From positions 1-34,631 of the forward strand of contig JAKBNS010000181.1 of assembly GCA_021830925.1 (NCBI GenBank): a stretch of 34,631 bases of DNA, in the 5' to 3' direction. The position numbers were made by a program, and so were the translations under genes. Shown here one piece after another: positions 17,774-26,014 of this stretch. How positions within the stretch are numbered: position 1 is the first letter of the stretch; each line of letters opens with the position of its first letter. This stretch comes from Pseudomonadota bacterium. Its GTDB lineage: Bacteria; Pseudomonadota; Gammaproteobacteria; Burkholderiales; Burkholderiaceae_C. The notes beneath the pieces are model-generated. The model did no database searches. It saw nothing but the letters and a program-made list of their open reading frames with translations, and was not told where the DNA came from.

Positions 17774-18706
17774 TCAGGAGTCGACGCCGGCCAGCACCCG
17801 CAGATGCTCGACCACGCTGCGCCCCAGCGCGCTGAGGTTGTAGCCACCCTCCAGGCAGGACACGATGCGTCCCTGGCAGACCTCGTCGGCTAGGTCGCGG
17901 ATGGCGCGCGTGATCCATGCGTAGTCGGACTCCACCAGGCCCATCTGCGCCATGTCGTCCTCGCGATGGGCGTCGAATCCGGCGGAGATGAAGATCATCT
18001 GCGGCGCGAACTCGCGCAGGCGCGGCAGCCAGCGGTGCGCGACCACCTCGCGCACCTGGGCCCCCGAGGTGTAGGCGGGCAGCGGCACATTGAGCATGTT
18101 GTCGGCCGGTTGCTCGGTGCCACTGTAGGGATAGAAGGGGTGCTGGAAGAAACTGACCATCAGCACGCGGGAATCGCCGGCGAGGATGTCCTCGGTGCCG
18201 TTGCCGTGGTGCACGTCGAAATCGACCACGGCCACGCGCTCCAGGCCCCGGCGGTCCAGCGCGTGGCGCGCGGCCACGGCCACGTTGTTGATGAAGCAAA
18301 AGCCCATCGCGCGGTCGTGGGTCGCGTGATGTCCGGGCGGGCGCACCGCGCAGAAGGCGTTGTCGAGCTCGCCGTCGAGCACCGCGTCGGTCGCGGCCAC
18401 CGCGGCACCGGCCGCGCGCAGCGCGGCACGCAGGGTATGCGGGTTCATCAGCGTGTCGGGGTCGATCCAGGCGTAGCCCTCCTCGACGCTGCCGCGATCG
18501 CGCAGTTCGGCCAGATACAGCGCGCTGTGCGCCAGCTCCAGCTGCTGCTCCTGCGCCAGCGGCACTTGCGGACGCTGCAGCGCCCAGTCGAGTCCGGCGC
18601 TGATCAGCCGATCCTCGATGGCCGCCAGGCGGGCGGGGCACTCGGGGTGGTCCTGACCCATCTCGTGGCGGGAACAGTCGGGATGGGTGTAGTACCCGGT
18701 GCGCAT
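17774..18706 (-). CDS. Class II histone deacetylase / acetylpolyamine aminohydrolase family protein
   Basis: 310 residues, usual for bacterial members. Zinc-site residues are visible: the RPPGHHA catalytic histidine pair at 126-127, FDVHHGNGT with D164 and H166, and SAGFDAH with D245. The class II GGY tyrosine is at about 289. The N-terminus MRTGYYTHPDCSRHEMGQDHPE matches the family start and has AGGAGA just upstream, so the open frame above it (to 18775) is not used. Bacterial relatives deacetylate acetylated polyamines, lysine side chains or small amides; the substrate cannot be told here. Confidence 0.93.
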   Translation of the reverse strand: MRTGYYTHPDCSRHEMGQDHPECPARLAAIEDRLISAGLDWALQRPQVPLAQEQQLELAHSALYLAELRDRGSVEEGYAWIDPDTLMNPHTLRAALRAAGAAVAATDAVLDGELDNAFCAVRPPGHHATHDRAMGFCFINNVAVAARHALDRRGLERVAVVDFDVHHGNGTEDILAGDSRVLMVSFFQHPFYPYSGTEQPADNMLNVPLPAYTSGAQVREVVAHRWLPRLREFAPQMIFISAGFDAHREDDMAQMGLVESDYAWITRAIRDLADEVCQGRIVSCLEGGYNLSALGRSVVEHLRVLAGVDS

Positions 18707-18752
18707 GTCGTCTCCTGGGTCGGCGCGGTTCGGTGCCCGCGCACACGCGCAG

Positions 18753-18784
18753 GCACAATAACCCTTCTCGATCATGGATTGTGC
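18753..18784. promoter_or_regulatory. Inverted repeat in the deacetylase/moxR divergent region
   Basis: GCACAAT (18753-18759) and ATTGTGC (18778-18784) form a perfect 7-bp inverted repeat with 18 bp between, in the only A+T-richer part of the 104-bp divergent intergenic region. The arm centres are 25 bp apart. It could bind a dimeric regulator acting on both genes; chance is not excluded. No strong -35/-10 pair is visible for either direction. Confidence 0.3.
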
Positions 18785-18810
18785 TCCCGAGCGGAGGGCT
18801 GCGGATTGCG

Positions 18811-19731
18811 ATGAATCACGAACTCGGCGAACTGGTGGCGCAGCTCGACGGCGTGCTGGTGGGCAAGCATGCGCAGCTCGAACTTGCCGTGTGCTGCCTG
18901 GTGGCCGGCGGCCACCTGCTGATCGAGGACCTGCCCGGCGTGGGCAAGACCACGATGGCCCAGGCCCTCGCGCAGGGGTTCGGGCTGGGCTTCACGCGCG
19001 TGCAGTTCACCGCCGACCTGCTGCCCGCCGACCTGCTGGGCGTGAGCATGCCCGAGCGGGAGACCGGCGCCTTTCGCTTCCATCCGGGCCCGGTGTTCAC
19101 CCAGGTGCTGCTGGCCGATGAAATCAACCGCGCGCCGCCCAAGACCCAGAGCGCGCTGCTGGAAGCGATGGAGGAGCGCCAGGTCAGCGTGGACGGAGTC
19201 TCGCGCGCGCTGCCCGAGCCCTTTTTCGTGATCGCCACGCAGAACCCGCACGAGCAGCGTGGAACCTACGCGCTGCCCGAATCCCAGCTCGACCGTTTTC
19301 TCATGTGCCTGTCGCTGGGCTATCCGGACGCCGCCTCCGAACGCGCGCTGCTGCTGGGCGAGGATCGCCGCGAGCTGCTGCGGCGCCTGCCCGCGCGCCT
19401 GGACCGCGATACCCTGCTGCGCCTGCAGGATCAGGCCCGGCGCGTGCACGTGGCCCCGGCGCTGGCCGACTACGTGCAGCGCCTGCTGGCCGCCAGCCGC
19501 GACGGCCGCGGCCTGGTGGCGGGCCTGAGCCCGCGCGCCGGGCTGGCCCTGCTGCGCGCGGCGCGCGCGCACGCCCTCATGCAGGGGCGCGACTACTGCG
19601 CGCCGCAGGACGTGCAGCAGGTGCTGCCGGCGGTGGCCGCCCACCGCCTGGTGGCCGTGGGCGAGCACGCGGGCGGCGGCCCGCGGGTGCTCGCGCATCT
19701 GCAGGACATGCTGCAGCGCATCGCGCTGTAG
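18811..19731 (+). CDS. MoxR-family AAA+ ATPase
   Basis: 306 residues. MoxR ATPases act as chaperone-like remodelers of partner protein complexes and usually sit beside DUF58 and transglutaminase genes. The Walker A loop is LPGVGKTT at 41-48, Walker B is LLADEINRA at 100-108, the sensor region is FVIATQNPHEQRGTYALPESQLDRFLM, and the C-terminal lid carries the GLSPRAGLALLRAARAHAL signature. The start at 18811 fits the family; the reading frame upstream to 18733 has no family-like residues. It opens a five-gene plus-strand run with short spacings. Confidence 0.95.
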   Translation: MNHELGELVAQLDGVLVGKHAQLELAVCCLVAGGHLLIEDLPGVGKTTMAQALAQGFGLGFTRVQFTADLLPADLLGVSMPERETGAFRFHPGPVFTQVLLADEINRAPPKTQSALLEAMEERQVSVDGVSRALPEPFFVIATQNPHEQRGTYALPESQLDRFLMCLSLGYPDAASERALLLGEDRRELLRRLPARLDRDTLLRLQDQARRVHVAPALADYVQRLLAASRDGRGLVAGLSPRAGLALLRAARAHALMQGRDYCAPQDVQQVLPAVAAHRLVAVGEHAGGGPRVLAHLQDMLQRIAL

Positions 19732-19750
19732 CGCCGCCGAGCCAGGCAGC

Positions 19751-20758
19751 ATGGCCGCGCCCGGCCCGTCCAGCGTGCGCCGCCCGCCAGGCCCGCGCGG
19801 GCGCTTCGCCCGCTGGGCGATGGCACGCCATGCGCCGGGCCCGAGCACCCTGCTGGGCCAGCGCAACGTCTACATCCTTCCCTCCGCGGCCGGCTGGATG
19901 TTCGCGCTGACCTTGCTGGTGCTGCTGCTGGGTTCCATCAACTACCAGCTCAACCTCGGCTACCTGTTCAGCTTCGCGCTCGCCGGCAGCGCGCTCATGT
20001 CGATGCACGTCACGCACGCGAACCTGCGCGGCGTGCGCGTGTCGGTGGTCCGGGCGGCCGATGGCGAGTTCCATGCCGGCCAGCCCGGCACGCTGAGCCT
20101 GCACCTGCAGGCCGAGCGCGCAGCGCGCTGGGGGCTGCTGGTGCGCCTCGACGAGGGCGCCGTGCAGGTGGCGGACCTGCGACCCGGCGTGGACACGCCC
20201 CTGGCGTTGCGCTGGACGCCGCCGCGGCGCGGCCGCATGCGCTGGCCCGCGTTGCATCTGGAGACGCGCTACCCGCTGGGCCTGTGGCGCGCCTGGAGCG
20301 TGTGGCGCCCCCCCGGAGAACTGTGGGTCTATCCCGCTCCCGAACAACCCGCCGCGCCGCTGCCGCCCGCGCAGGCACAGGCCGGCGACGGCACGGCCCG
20401 GCGCAGCCGCCCGGGCGACGAAGCGGACGAACTACGCGCCTGGCGCGACGGCGACGAACTGCGCCGCGTGGTGTGGCGCAAGACCCGCGGCGAACAGATG
20501 GTGGTGCGCGCCGCGGGCACGACGCCGGCGCACCAGCGCCTCTGGCTGGACTGGGAGGCCAGTGCCGGCGCCGGCGATACCGAGGCGCGCCTGCGCCGCC
20601 TGTGCGCCTGGGTGCTGACGGCGCGGGCGCGCGAACTCCACTACGGGCTGCGCATGCCCGGGCACGCCGTCGCGCCGGGCGCCGGCGAGCAGCACGCGCG
20701 CGAGTGCCTGCGCCTGCTCGCCGGCTGGGGCCTGCCGGAGCAGCCCGACCATGACTGA
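19751..20758 (+). CDS. DUF58-domain membrane protein
   Basis: 335 residues. Two membrane helices lie at about residues 49-64 and 70-86 (FALTLLVLLLGSINYQLNLGYLFSFALAGSALMS), followed by a domain with beta-sandwich character, then the DUF58/VWA-like region. The key family stretch is GDEADELRAWRDGDELRRVVWRKTRGEQMVV at about 220-250, close to the usual G-EF-LR-Y--GD--R-I-W form. DUF58 proteins are partners of MoxR ATPases in envelope-related modules, function unsettled. It starts 19 nt after moxR and overlaps tgpA by 8 nt, so tight co-expression is expected. Confidence 0.92.
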   Translation: MAAPGPSSVRRPPGPRGRFARWAMARHAPGPSTLLGQRNVYILPSAAGWMFALTLLVLLLGSINYQLNLGYLFSFALAGSALMSMHVTHANLRGVRVSVVRAADGEFHAGQPGTLSLHLQAERAARWGLLVRLDEGAVQVADLRPGVDTPLALRWTPPRRGRMRWPALHLETRYPLGLWRAWSVWRPPGELWVYPAPEQPAAPLPPAQAQAGDGTARRSRPGDEADELRAWRDGDELRRVVWRKTRGEQMVVRAAGTTPAHQRLWLDWEASAGAGDTEARLRRLCAWVLTARARELHYGLRMPGHAVAPGAGEQHARECLRLLAGWGLPEQPDHD

Positions 20759-22850
20759 GCTCTCGCCCTCACGGCGCGCAGGCCCGGGCGCGCGCCTGCG
20801 CGCGCTGCCGGCGCAGGCGCAGGACACGCTGCTGGTGCTCGTCGTGGCGGCGATGAGCGTGGCCCCGCTGCTGGCCTACCTGCCTGCGTGGACCGGCGCC
20901 TTCAGCCTGGCGCTGCTGCTGTGGAGAGCGGTGCTGGCCTGGCGCTCGCGGCCCCTTCCCTCGCGGGGGTTGCTGGCGGCGCTGCTGGCGCTGGCGGTGG
21001 CCGCGGTGGCGTTGCGCTTTCACAGCCTGCTCGGGCGCGACCCCGGCGTATCCCTGGTGTGCATGCTGCTGGCGCTCAAGCTGCTCGAGGTGCGCCGCAG
21101 GCGCGACGCCTACGTGGTGTTCTATCTCGGCCTGTTCTGCGTGTTCGCGCAGTTCCTGTACCTGCAGTCCGCGCTGGCCGCGGCGTGGATGCTGGCCTGC
21201 ACGCTGGGCTGGCTGACCGCGCTGATCGACGCCAACCTGCCGGGACGACGCCCCTCGCTGGCCGGGCGCCTCGGTCTGGGCCTGCGCCTGATCGGCCTGG
21301 GCCTGCCGGTGATGGCCGCGCTGTTCCTGCTGTTTCCGCGCCTGAGCGGCCCGCTGTGGAGCCTGCCCGACGATGCGCGCGCGCGCACCGGACTGGCCTC
21401 GGACATGGCCCCCGGCGCGATCGCTCGCCTGGCCCGGGACGACAGCGTGGCCTTCAACGTGCGTTTCGACGGCAAGCGTCCGCCGCAGCGCGCGATGTAT
21501 TGGCGCGGGCCCGTGCTGGGCGCCTTCGACGGGCGACGCTGGAGCGCCTTGCCGCCGAGCCCGCCGAACGAGTCCGCGCCCCGCCCCGGACTGCGCGATC
21601 TCGGCGCTGCGGTGCGCTACACCGTGACTCTGCAACCCACGCAGCGCGATTTCGCCTTCGCGCTGGAGGCTCCCGCCAGTGCGCCGGACTTGAGCGGCCA
21701 GCCGGGCACCCGGCTGCGCCTGTTGCCCGATCTGGAACTGCGCTCCGATCATGCGCTGAAACAGGTCACGCGCTACACGGTCACCTCCTGGCTGCGCCAC
21801 GCCTGGGGCGAACAGGAGCCGGCCGCGCGCCTGCGCGCGTACACGCGCCTGCCCGCTGGCCGGGATCCACGCACCGTGGCACTGGGGCGGGAACTGGCGC
21901 GCCGCGATGCCGCCGGCGGAGGCCCGCGCGCGGTGGCGGAGGCGGCGCTGCGCATGTTCCGCGAGCAGCCGTTTCGCTACAGCCTTCATCCGGGCGCCTA
22001 CGAGGGCGCCAACGCCATCGACCAGTTCCTGTTCGAGCGTCGCGTCGGCTTTTGCGAACACTACGCCGAGGCTTTCGTGGTGCTGATGCGCGCCGCCGGC
22101 ATCCCGGCGCGCGTGGTCACCGGCTACCAGGGCGGCTCGGAAAACCCCCTGGACGGCTTGTGGGTAGTACGCCAGAGCGATGCGCACGCCTGGGCCGAGT
22201 ACTGGGTGGCCGGCAGCGGATGGGTACGCGCCGACCCCACGGCGATGGTCGACCCGGCGCGCATCGAGCGCAGCGGCCAGACCCTGGAGGCCTCCGAGCC
22301 ACTGTTCGGTCTCTCGCTGATGGCCCCCCGCGGCGCCTCCGCGCTGCGCTGGTTGCGCGACCTGGGCGACGCCGTGGACCAGAGCTGGAACGACTGGGTG
22401 CTGGACTACGGCCAGACGCGCCAGCGCCGCCTGCTGCACGAGCTCGGCCTGGGCTCCACCGACCCGGCGCGACTGGTCGGCGACGCCGCGCTCAGCCTGG
22501 GCCTGCTGCTGGCGCTGGGGGGCGCCTGGCTATTGTGGCGTGGCAGGGCACGCCACGATCCCTGGCAGCGAGCCTACGCGCTGCTGTGCACGCGACTGCG
22601 GCGTGCGGGCGTGGATGCGCGTCCCGCGCGGGCGCCCGCGCAGCTTGCGCGCGAACTGGGCCACGATCCGCGCCTGCAGGCCGTGCGGACCCTGCTGCTG
22701 GATCTGGATCGCGCCCGCTACGCCGCCGCGGGAGCCGACGCGCGCGCACTGCGCCGATTGTGGTGGCGCGCCGCGCAGGTACCGGTTCCGCGCCGGGTCG
22801 CGCCAGCGGTTCGCGACCCAGGCGACACCGCGCATCGCCGCTCGTCGTAA
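20751..22850 (+). CDS. tgpA: TgpA-type membrane transglutaminase-like protein
   Basis: 699 residues. The N-terminal half has a membrane region of about six helices (residues 25-200), then a large periplasmic domain and one late helix near 582-600. The transglutaminase triad is visible: C435 in RVGFCEHYAEAF, H479 in SDAHAWAEYW and D495 in RADPTAM. Pseudomonas TgpA is an essential protein with a periplasmic transglutaminase domain. The C-terminal cytoplasmic part is helical (DUF4129-like). The gene overlaps DUF58 by 8 nt, as in other moxR/DUF58/tgpA operons. Its real substrate is unknown. Confidence 0.94.
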   Translation: MTELSPSRRAGPGARLRALPAQAQDTLLVLVVAAMSVAPLLAYLPAWTGAFSLALLLWRAVLAWRSRPLPSRGLLAALLALAVAAVALRFHSLLGRDPGVSLVCMLLALKLLEVRRRRDAYVVFYLGLFCVFAQFLYLQSALAAAWMLACTLGWLTALIDANLPGRRPSLAGRLGLGLRLIGLGLPVMAALFLLFPRLSGPLWSLPDDARARTGLASDMAPGAIARLARDDSVAFNVRFDGKRPPQRAMYWRGPVLGAFDGRRWSALPPSPPNESAPRPGLRDLGAAVRYTVTLQPTQRDFAFALEAPASAPDLSGQPGTRLRLLPDLELRSDHALKQVTRYTVTSWLRHAWGEQEPAARLRAYTRLPAGRDPRTVALGRELARRDAAGGGPRAVAEAALRMFREQPFRYSLHPGAYEGANAIDQFLFERRVGFCEHYAEAFVVLMRAAGIPARVVTGYQGGSENPLDGLWVVRQSDAHAWAEYWVAGSGWVRADPTAMVDPARIERSGQTLEASEPLFGLSLMAPRGASALRWLRDLGDAVDQSWNDWVLDYGQTRQRRLLHELGLGSTDPARLVGDAALSLGLLLALGGAWLLWRGRARHDPWQRAYALLCTRLRRAGVDARPARAPAQLARELGHDPRLQAVRTLLLDLDRARYAAAGADARALRRLWWRAAQVPVPRRVAPAVRDPGDTAHRRSS

Positions 22851-22962
22851 ACTTTTCCACCGCGAGCATCCTCGGGGTCGGGCCCGGCCGGCGTGGCCGG
22901 CAAGTCGACCCGGAGGGTCCACGCACCGACGCCCGTCCAGCCGTACGTTCAGGAGACCCGCC

Positions 22963-23340
22963 ATGCACCCCCGACGCCTGTCCAGCCAACTCGTGGCCGC
23001 GCTGCTCAGCGCCGGCATGCTCGCGCTGCCCCCGGTGGCCAAGGCCGACCTGATCGGTACCCAGCAGATCGTCCGCCAGGCCGGCGGGCACGGAACCCCC
23101 GACATCGCCCACGATCGCAGCGTGGTCGAGCAGTTCCTGGCCCGCGCCGACGTGCGTCACCGCATGGAGCAGATGGGCGTCAGCGACGGCCTGACCCAGC
23201 AGCGCGTGGCCGCGCTCAGCGATGCCGAGGTGGCGAGTCTGGCCTCGCGCATCCAGTCCATGCCCGCCGCGGGCACACTGGGCTTCCAGGAGACCGTGGT
23301 CATCCTGCTGGTGGCCATTCTGGTGGTCGTGGCGATTTGA
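22963..23340 (+). CDS. PA2779-family small exported membrane protein
   Basis: 125 residues, missed if only long frames are considered. ATG 22963 follows AGGAG at good spacing. A signal peptide (MHPRRLSSQLVAALLSAGML..) ends at about AKA-D (after residue 28); a charged helical middle carries MEQMGVSDGLTQQRVAALSDAEVASLA, and the chain ends with a hydrophobic segment ETVVILLVAILVVVAI and no charged tail. This matches the PA2779 family, which is regularly encoded next to PA2778-type peptidases. Its role is unknown. It lies 112 bp after tgpA, and the next gene's TTG overlaps its stop. Confidence 0.88.
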   Translation: MHPRRLSSQLVAALLSAGMLALPPVAKADLIGTQQIVRQAGGHGTPDIAHDRSVVEQFLARADVRHRMEQMGVSDGLTQQRVAALSDAEVASLASRIQSMPAAGTLGFQETVVILLVAILVVVAI

Positions 23341-24332
23341 GCCGGGCCGCGCCCAGGAGTCGGTGGCGCGCCGCCGCGGCGCTCGCACTGCTGGCGGCGC
23401 TGGCCGGCGCCCTCGGCGGCTGCGCCCTGCCTCTCGCCTCCGGCCCGCCCCAGTTCCGCGACGGCAAGCTGCTGCAGCGCCCGGCCGGCCTGCCCGAGCA
23501 GGCGCGCGTGCCCGGGGTGCCGTTCTACCCCGACGACACCAACGCCTGCGGCCCCGCCTCGCTGGCCGAAGTCCTGCGATTTTCCGGCGTCGACACCGAT
23601 GTCGACCGCCTGAAGCCGCAACTCATCACCCCCGCGCTGGACGGCACGCTGCAGTACGACATGCTGGGCGCGACCCGGCGCGCCGGGCGTGTGGCCTACG
23701 TGATCCGACCCACGCTGGGCGAACTGTTCGCCAACGTGGCCGCCGGCCGCCCGGTGGTGGTGCTGCAGCGCCTGGGCATCCCGGGCAACATCTGGCATTT
23801 CGCCGTGGTCGTGGCCTACGACCTGCGCCATGACAGCGTCACCCTGCGCTCCAGCACCGCGCGCGCCCTGGTGCTGTCGATCGGCCAGTTCGATGCCACC
23901 TGGGCAGGCGGCGGCCGCTGGGGCTTCGTGGCACTGCGTCCGGGGGACTTTCCGGCCCAGGTGCGTGCGCTGCGCTACCTGCAGGCGGTGGCGCCGATGG
24001 AAGGCGTGGCGCCCGAGGCCGCGAGCCAGGCCTACCGCGACGCGCTGGCCCGCTGGCCGGACTCCTGGGTGGCGATGATGGGCCTGGGCAACCTGGCCTA
24101 CGCGCGCAAGGACTACGCGCAGGCCGCGGCCCGCTTCGCGCAGGCGGCGCGCGCCCATCCGCATGACGGGGATCCGCTGAACAACCTGGCCCAGGCCCTG
24201 CTGGCCGCCGGTGACCCGCACGGCGCCCTGGGCGCGGTGCAACAAGCGCAGGCCATCGGCAAGCCCAACCCGCAGGTTTACGCCCGTACGCGCGAGCAGA
24301 TCGAGGCCGCGCTCGCCCGCGCCGCCCGCTGA
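23337..24332 (+). CDS. PA2778-family lipoprotein: C39-like cysteine peptidase with TPR repeats
   Basis: 331 residues. The start is taken as TTG at 23337, overlapping the upstream stop as TTGA; no ATG or GTG gives the N-terminus otherwise. A lipoprotein signal ends with LGGC, so C29 would be lipidated. The papain/C39-like domain follows: DDTNACGPASLAEVL with candidate catalytic C71, and NIWHFAVVVAYDL with H154. C-terminal residues about 230-320 form TPR-type helices (SWVAMMGLGNLAYARKDYAQAAARFAQAA and a second repeat). The protein should sit at the periplasmic face of a membrane. Its substrate is unknown; C39 peptidases often cut double-glycine leaders. It is coupled to the PA2779-type gene. 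Confidence 0.87.
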   Translation: MSRAAPRSRWRAAAALALLAALAGALGGCALPLASGPPQFRDGKLLQRPAGLPEQARVPGVPFYPDDTNACGPASLAEVLRFSGVDTDVDRLKPQLITPALDGTLQYDMLGATRRAGRVAYVIRPTLGELFANVAAGRPVVVLQRLGIPGNIWHFAVVVAYDLRHDSVTLRSSTARALVLSIGQFDATWAGGGRWGFVALRPGDFPAQVRALRYLQAVAPMEGVAPEAASQAYRDALARWPDSWVAMMGLGNLAYARKDYAQAAARFAQAARAHPHDGDPLNNLAQALLAAGDPHGALGAVQQAQAIGKPNPQVYARTREQIEAALARAAR

Positions 24333-24342
24333 GAGGCAGCGT

Positions 24343-24807
24343 TCAGCCCAGTCGGCGGGCGCGCTCGGTGGGGCTGACGATGTCGGTGAGCCGGATGCCG
24401 AATTTGTCGTTGACCAGCACCACCTCGCCGCGCGCGATCAGGAATCCGTTGACCAGCACGTCCATGGGTTCGCCGGCCAGCCGGTCCAGGTCGACCACGG
24501 AACCCTGAGCCAGTTGCAGGAGTTCGCGGATCTGGATCTTGGTGCGGCCGAGTTCCACCGACAGCGTGACCGGAATGTCCATCACCAGGTCGAGCTGCTC
24601 GGGGCCGGCCACGCCGGCCCCGGCGTCGGGCTGCAATTGCGCGAAACTCGCTCGCTGCGCCTGCGGCGCCGCGGGCGCCGCCTGGGCGACAGCCTCGAGC
24701 GGCCCCTGTTCGGCCAGCGCGGCTTCCCAGTCGTCGGCCATCGCCGCGTCCGACGCCGCGGGGTCGCTCTGCTCGGGCGCTGCGCCGGTTTGCTCGGATT
24801 CGGCCAT
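24343..24807 (-). CDS. fliN: Flagellar motor switch protein FliN
   Basis: 154 residues. An acidic, Ala/Gln-rich N-terminal tail of about 70 residues precedes the conserved SpoA/C-ring domain: DLVMDIPVTLSVELGRTKIQIRELLQLAQGSVVDLDRLAGEPMDVLVNGFLIARGEVVLVNDKFGIRLTDI is split over residues 73-143. FliN forms the base of the switch C-ring and docks FliH. It is the last flagellar gene here, 60 bp after fliM, and converges with the PA2778-type gene only 10 bp away. fliO, fliP, fliQ and fliR do not follow. Confidence 0.96.
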   Translation of the reverse strand: MAESEQTGAAPEQSDPAASDAAMADDWEAALAEQGPLEAVAQAAPAAPQAQRASFAQLQPDAGAGVAGPEQLDLVMDIPVTLSVELGRTKIQIRELLQLAQGSVVDLDRLAGEPMDVLVNGFLIARGEVVLVNDKFGIRLTDIVSPTERARRLG

Positions 24808-24867
24808 GATGTTCTTGCGGATTCAGGATGGTTTGCGGAGCCCGCGCCGGTGGCGCGCGGCCGGGAT

Positions 24868-25875
24868 TCAGCGCAGATGGGCCTTCGGGGACTGCCCCAG
24901 GCCCGCCTCGGCCAACAGGCGCTGGCGCACCTTGATGGCCATGGCATCGTCGTGTTGTCCGTATTCTGCGACGAGCACCGGGATTCCGTCGACGCGTGCC
25001 ACCACCGTCTCGGGCATGTCGACCGGGATCACGTCGCCGACGCGCATGCTCAGCAGTTCGCGCACCAGCACGCTGCGCTGCAGCAACTCGACCCGCATCT
25101 CCACCTCGGCCTCTCGCATCTCGCTCTGCAGCGCCTGCATCCAGCGCTGGTCGACCTCGTTGCGGTCGGTGGTCATGCCGGTGGTCATCTGGTCGCGGAT
25201 CGGCTCGACCATGCTGTAGGGAATGCAGATGTGCAGCGAGCCGCCGCCGCCCTCGATCTCGACGTCGAAGGTGGAGGTGATCACCACCTCGGTCGGCGTG
25301 GCGATGTTGACGAACTGGGGGTTGACCTCGGAGCGCAGCACCTCGATGTCCAGCCCCAGCACCGGACTCCAGGCGCTGCGGTATTCCTTGAACACCATGT
25401 CCAGCATGCGCCCGATGATGCGCTGCTCGAGATTGGTGAAGTCTCGCCCCTCGATGCGCGCGTGAAAGCGCCCGTCGCCGCCGAAGAAGTTGTCCACCAC
25501 GCTGAACACCAGGCGCGGATCGAAGATGAACAGCGCGGTGCCGCGCAGCGGCTTGAGCTGCACGAGGTTGAGGTTGCTGGGGACCACCAGGGTGCGGATG
25601 AACTCGCTGTACTTGAGCAGGCGCACCGAGGAGACCGAGATTTCGCTCGATCGACGCAGGAAGTTGAACAGACCAACGCGCCACAGACGCGCGAAGCGCT
25701 CGTTGATGACCTCCAGCGTGGGCATGCGCCCCCGCACGATGCGGTCCTGGCTGGCCAGGTCGTAGGGACGCACCCCGCCCTCGTCGACCTCCTCGACCTC
25801 GGGTTCGCTGTCCTCGCCGGTGATGCCCTGCAACAGGGCATCGACCTCATCCTGGGATAAGACGTCCTTGACCAT
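24868..25875 (-). CDS. fliM: Flagellar motor switch protein FliM
   Basis: 335 residues, the usual size. The N-terminal CheY-P-binding motif reads VLSQDEVDALLQGI at 5-18. The middle CheC-like domain includes DRIVRGRMPTLEVINERFARLWR and LVVPSNLNLVQLKPLRGTALFIFDPRLVFSVVDNFFGGDGR. The C-terminal SpoA domain ends the chain (SVLVRELLSMRVGDVIPVDMP). FliM transmits chemotaxis signals to FliG and FliN to set rotation direction. It is separated from fliK by a 139-bp gap in which fliL would normally lie. Confidence 0.97.
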   Translation of the reverse strand: MVKDVLSQDEVDALLQGITGEDSEPEVEEVDEGGVRPYDLASQDRIVRGRMPTLEVINERFARLWRVGLFNFLRRSSEISVSSVRLLKYSEFIRTLVVPSNLNLVQLKPLRGTALFIFDPRLVFSVVDNFFGGDGRFHARIEGRDFTNLEQRIIGRMLDMVFKEYRSAWSPVLGLDIEVLRSEVNPQFVNIATPTEVVITSTFDVEIEGGGGSLHICIPYSMVEPIRDQMTTGMTTDRNEVDQRWMQALQSEMREAEVEMRVELLQRSVLVRELLSMRVGDVIPVDMPETVVARVDGIPVLVAEYGQHDDAMAIKVRQRLLAEAGLGQSPKAHLR

Positions 25876-26014
25876 GGGTGCGCCGCGCGGGCCGTGATGT
25901 TCGCGTTCGGGTGATTCAGCGCGAGCGGGCGGACCGCTGAGGCTCCGGCCCGCATGCGCGGGGACTCAGTACTTTAAACGACACGACAGCCACCGAGTTG
26001 AATGCGCGGTGGTC
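25876..26014 (-). promoter_or_regulatory. Gap before fliM with a weak promoter candidate; no fliL
   Basis: This is the widest gap inside the fli operon apart from the fliE leader. I find no open frame that could encode FliL. An A+T-richer patch near the fliK end holds a -35-like TTCAAC (26002-25997) and -10-like TTTAAA (25978-25973) spaced by 18 bp on the minus strand. Neither hexamer matches well. TAAAGTAC overlaps the -10-like box and recalls a flagellar sigma-28 -35, but no sigma-28 -10 follows. Confidence 0.25.

Noticed and set aside
15540-18758. One 1072-residue minus-strand frame reading through crotonase and deacetylase regions
   Set aside because: Only the C-terminal part (from GTG 16853) is protein-like (MscS). 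The rest is Arg/Ala-rich out-of-frame translation of two recognisable genes.
22848-22855. TAAACTTT after tgpA as a sigma-28 (FliA) -35 box
   Set aside because: The sequence 11 nt downstream does not resemble the GCCGATAA -10 element, and the neighbouring genes are not flagellar.
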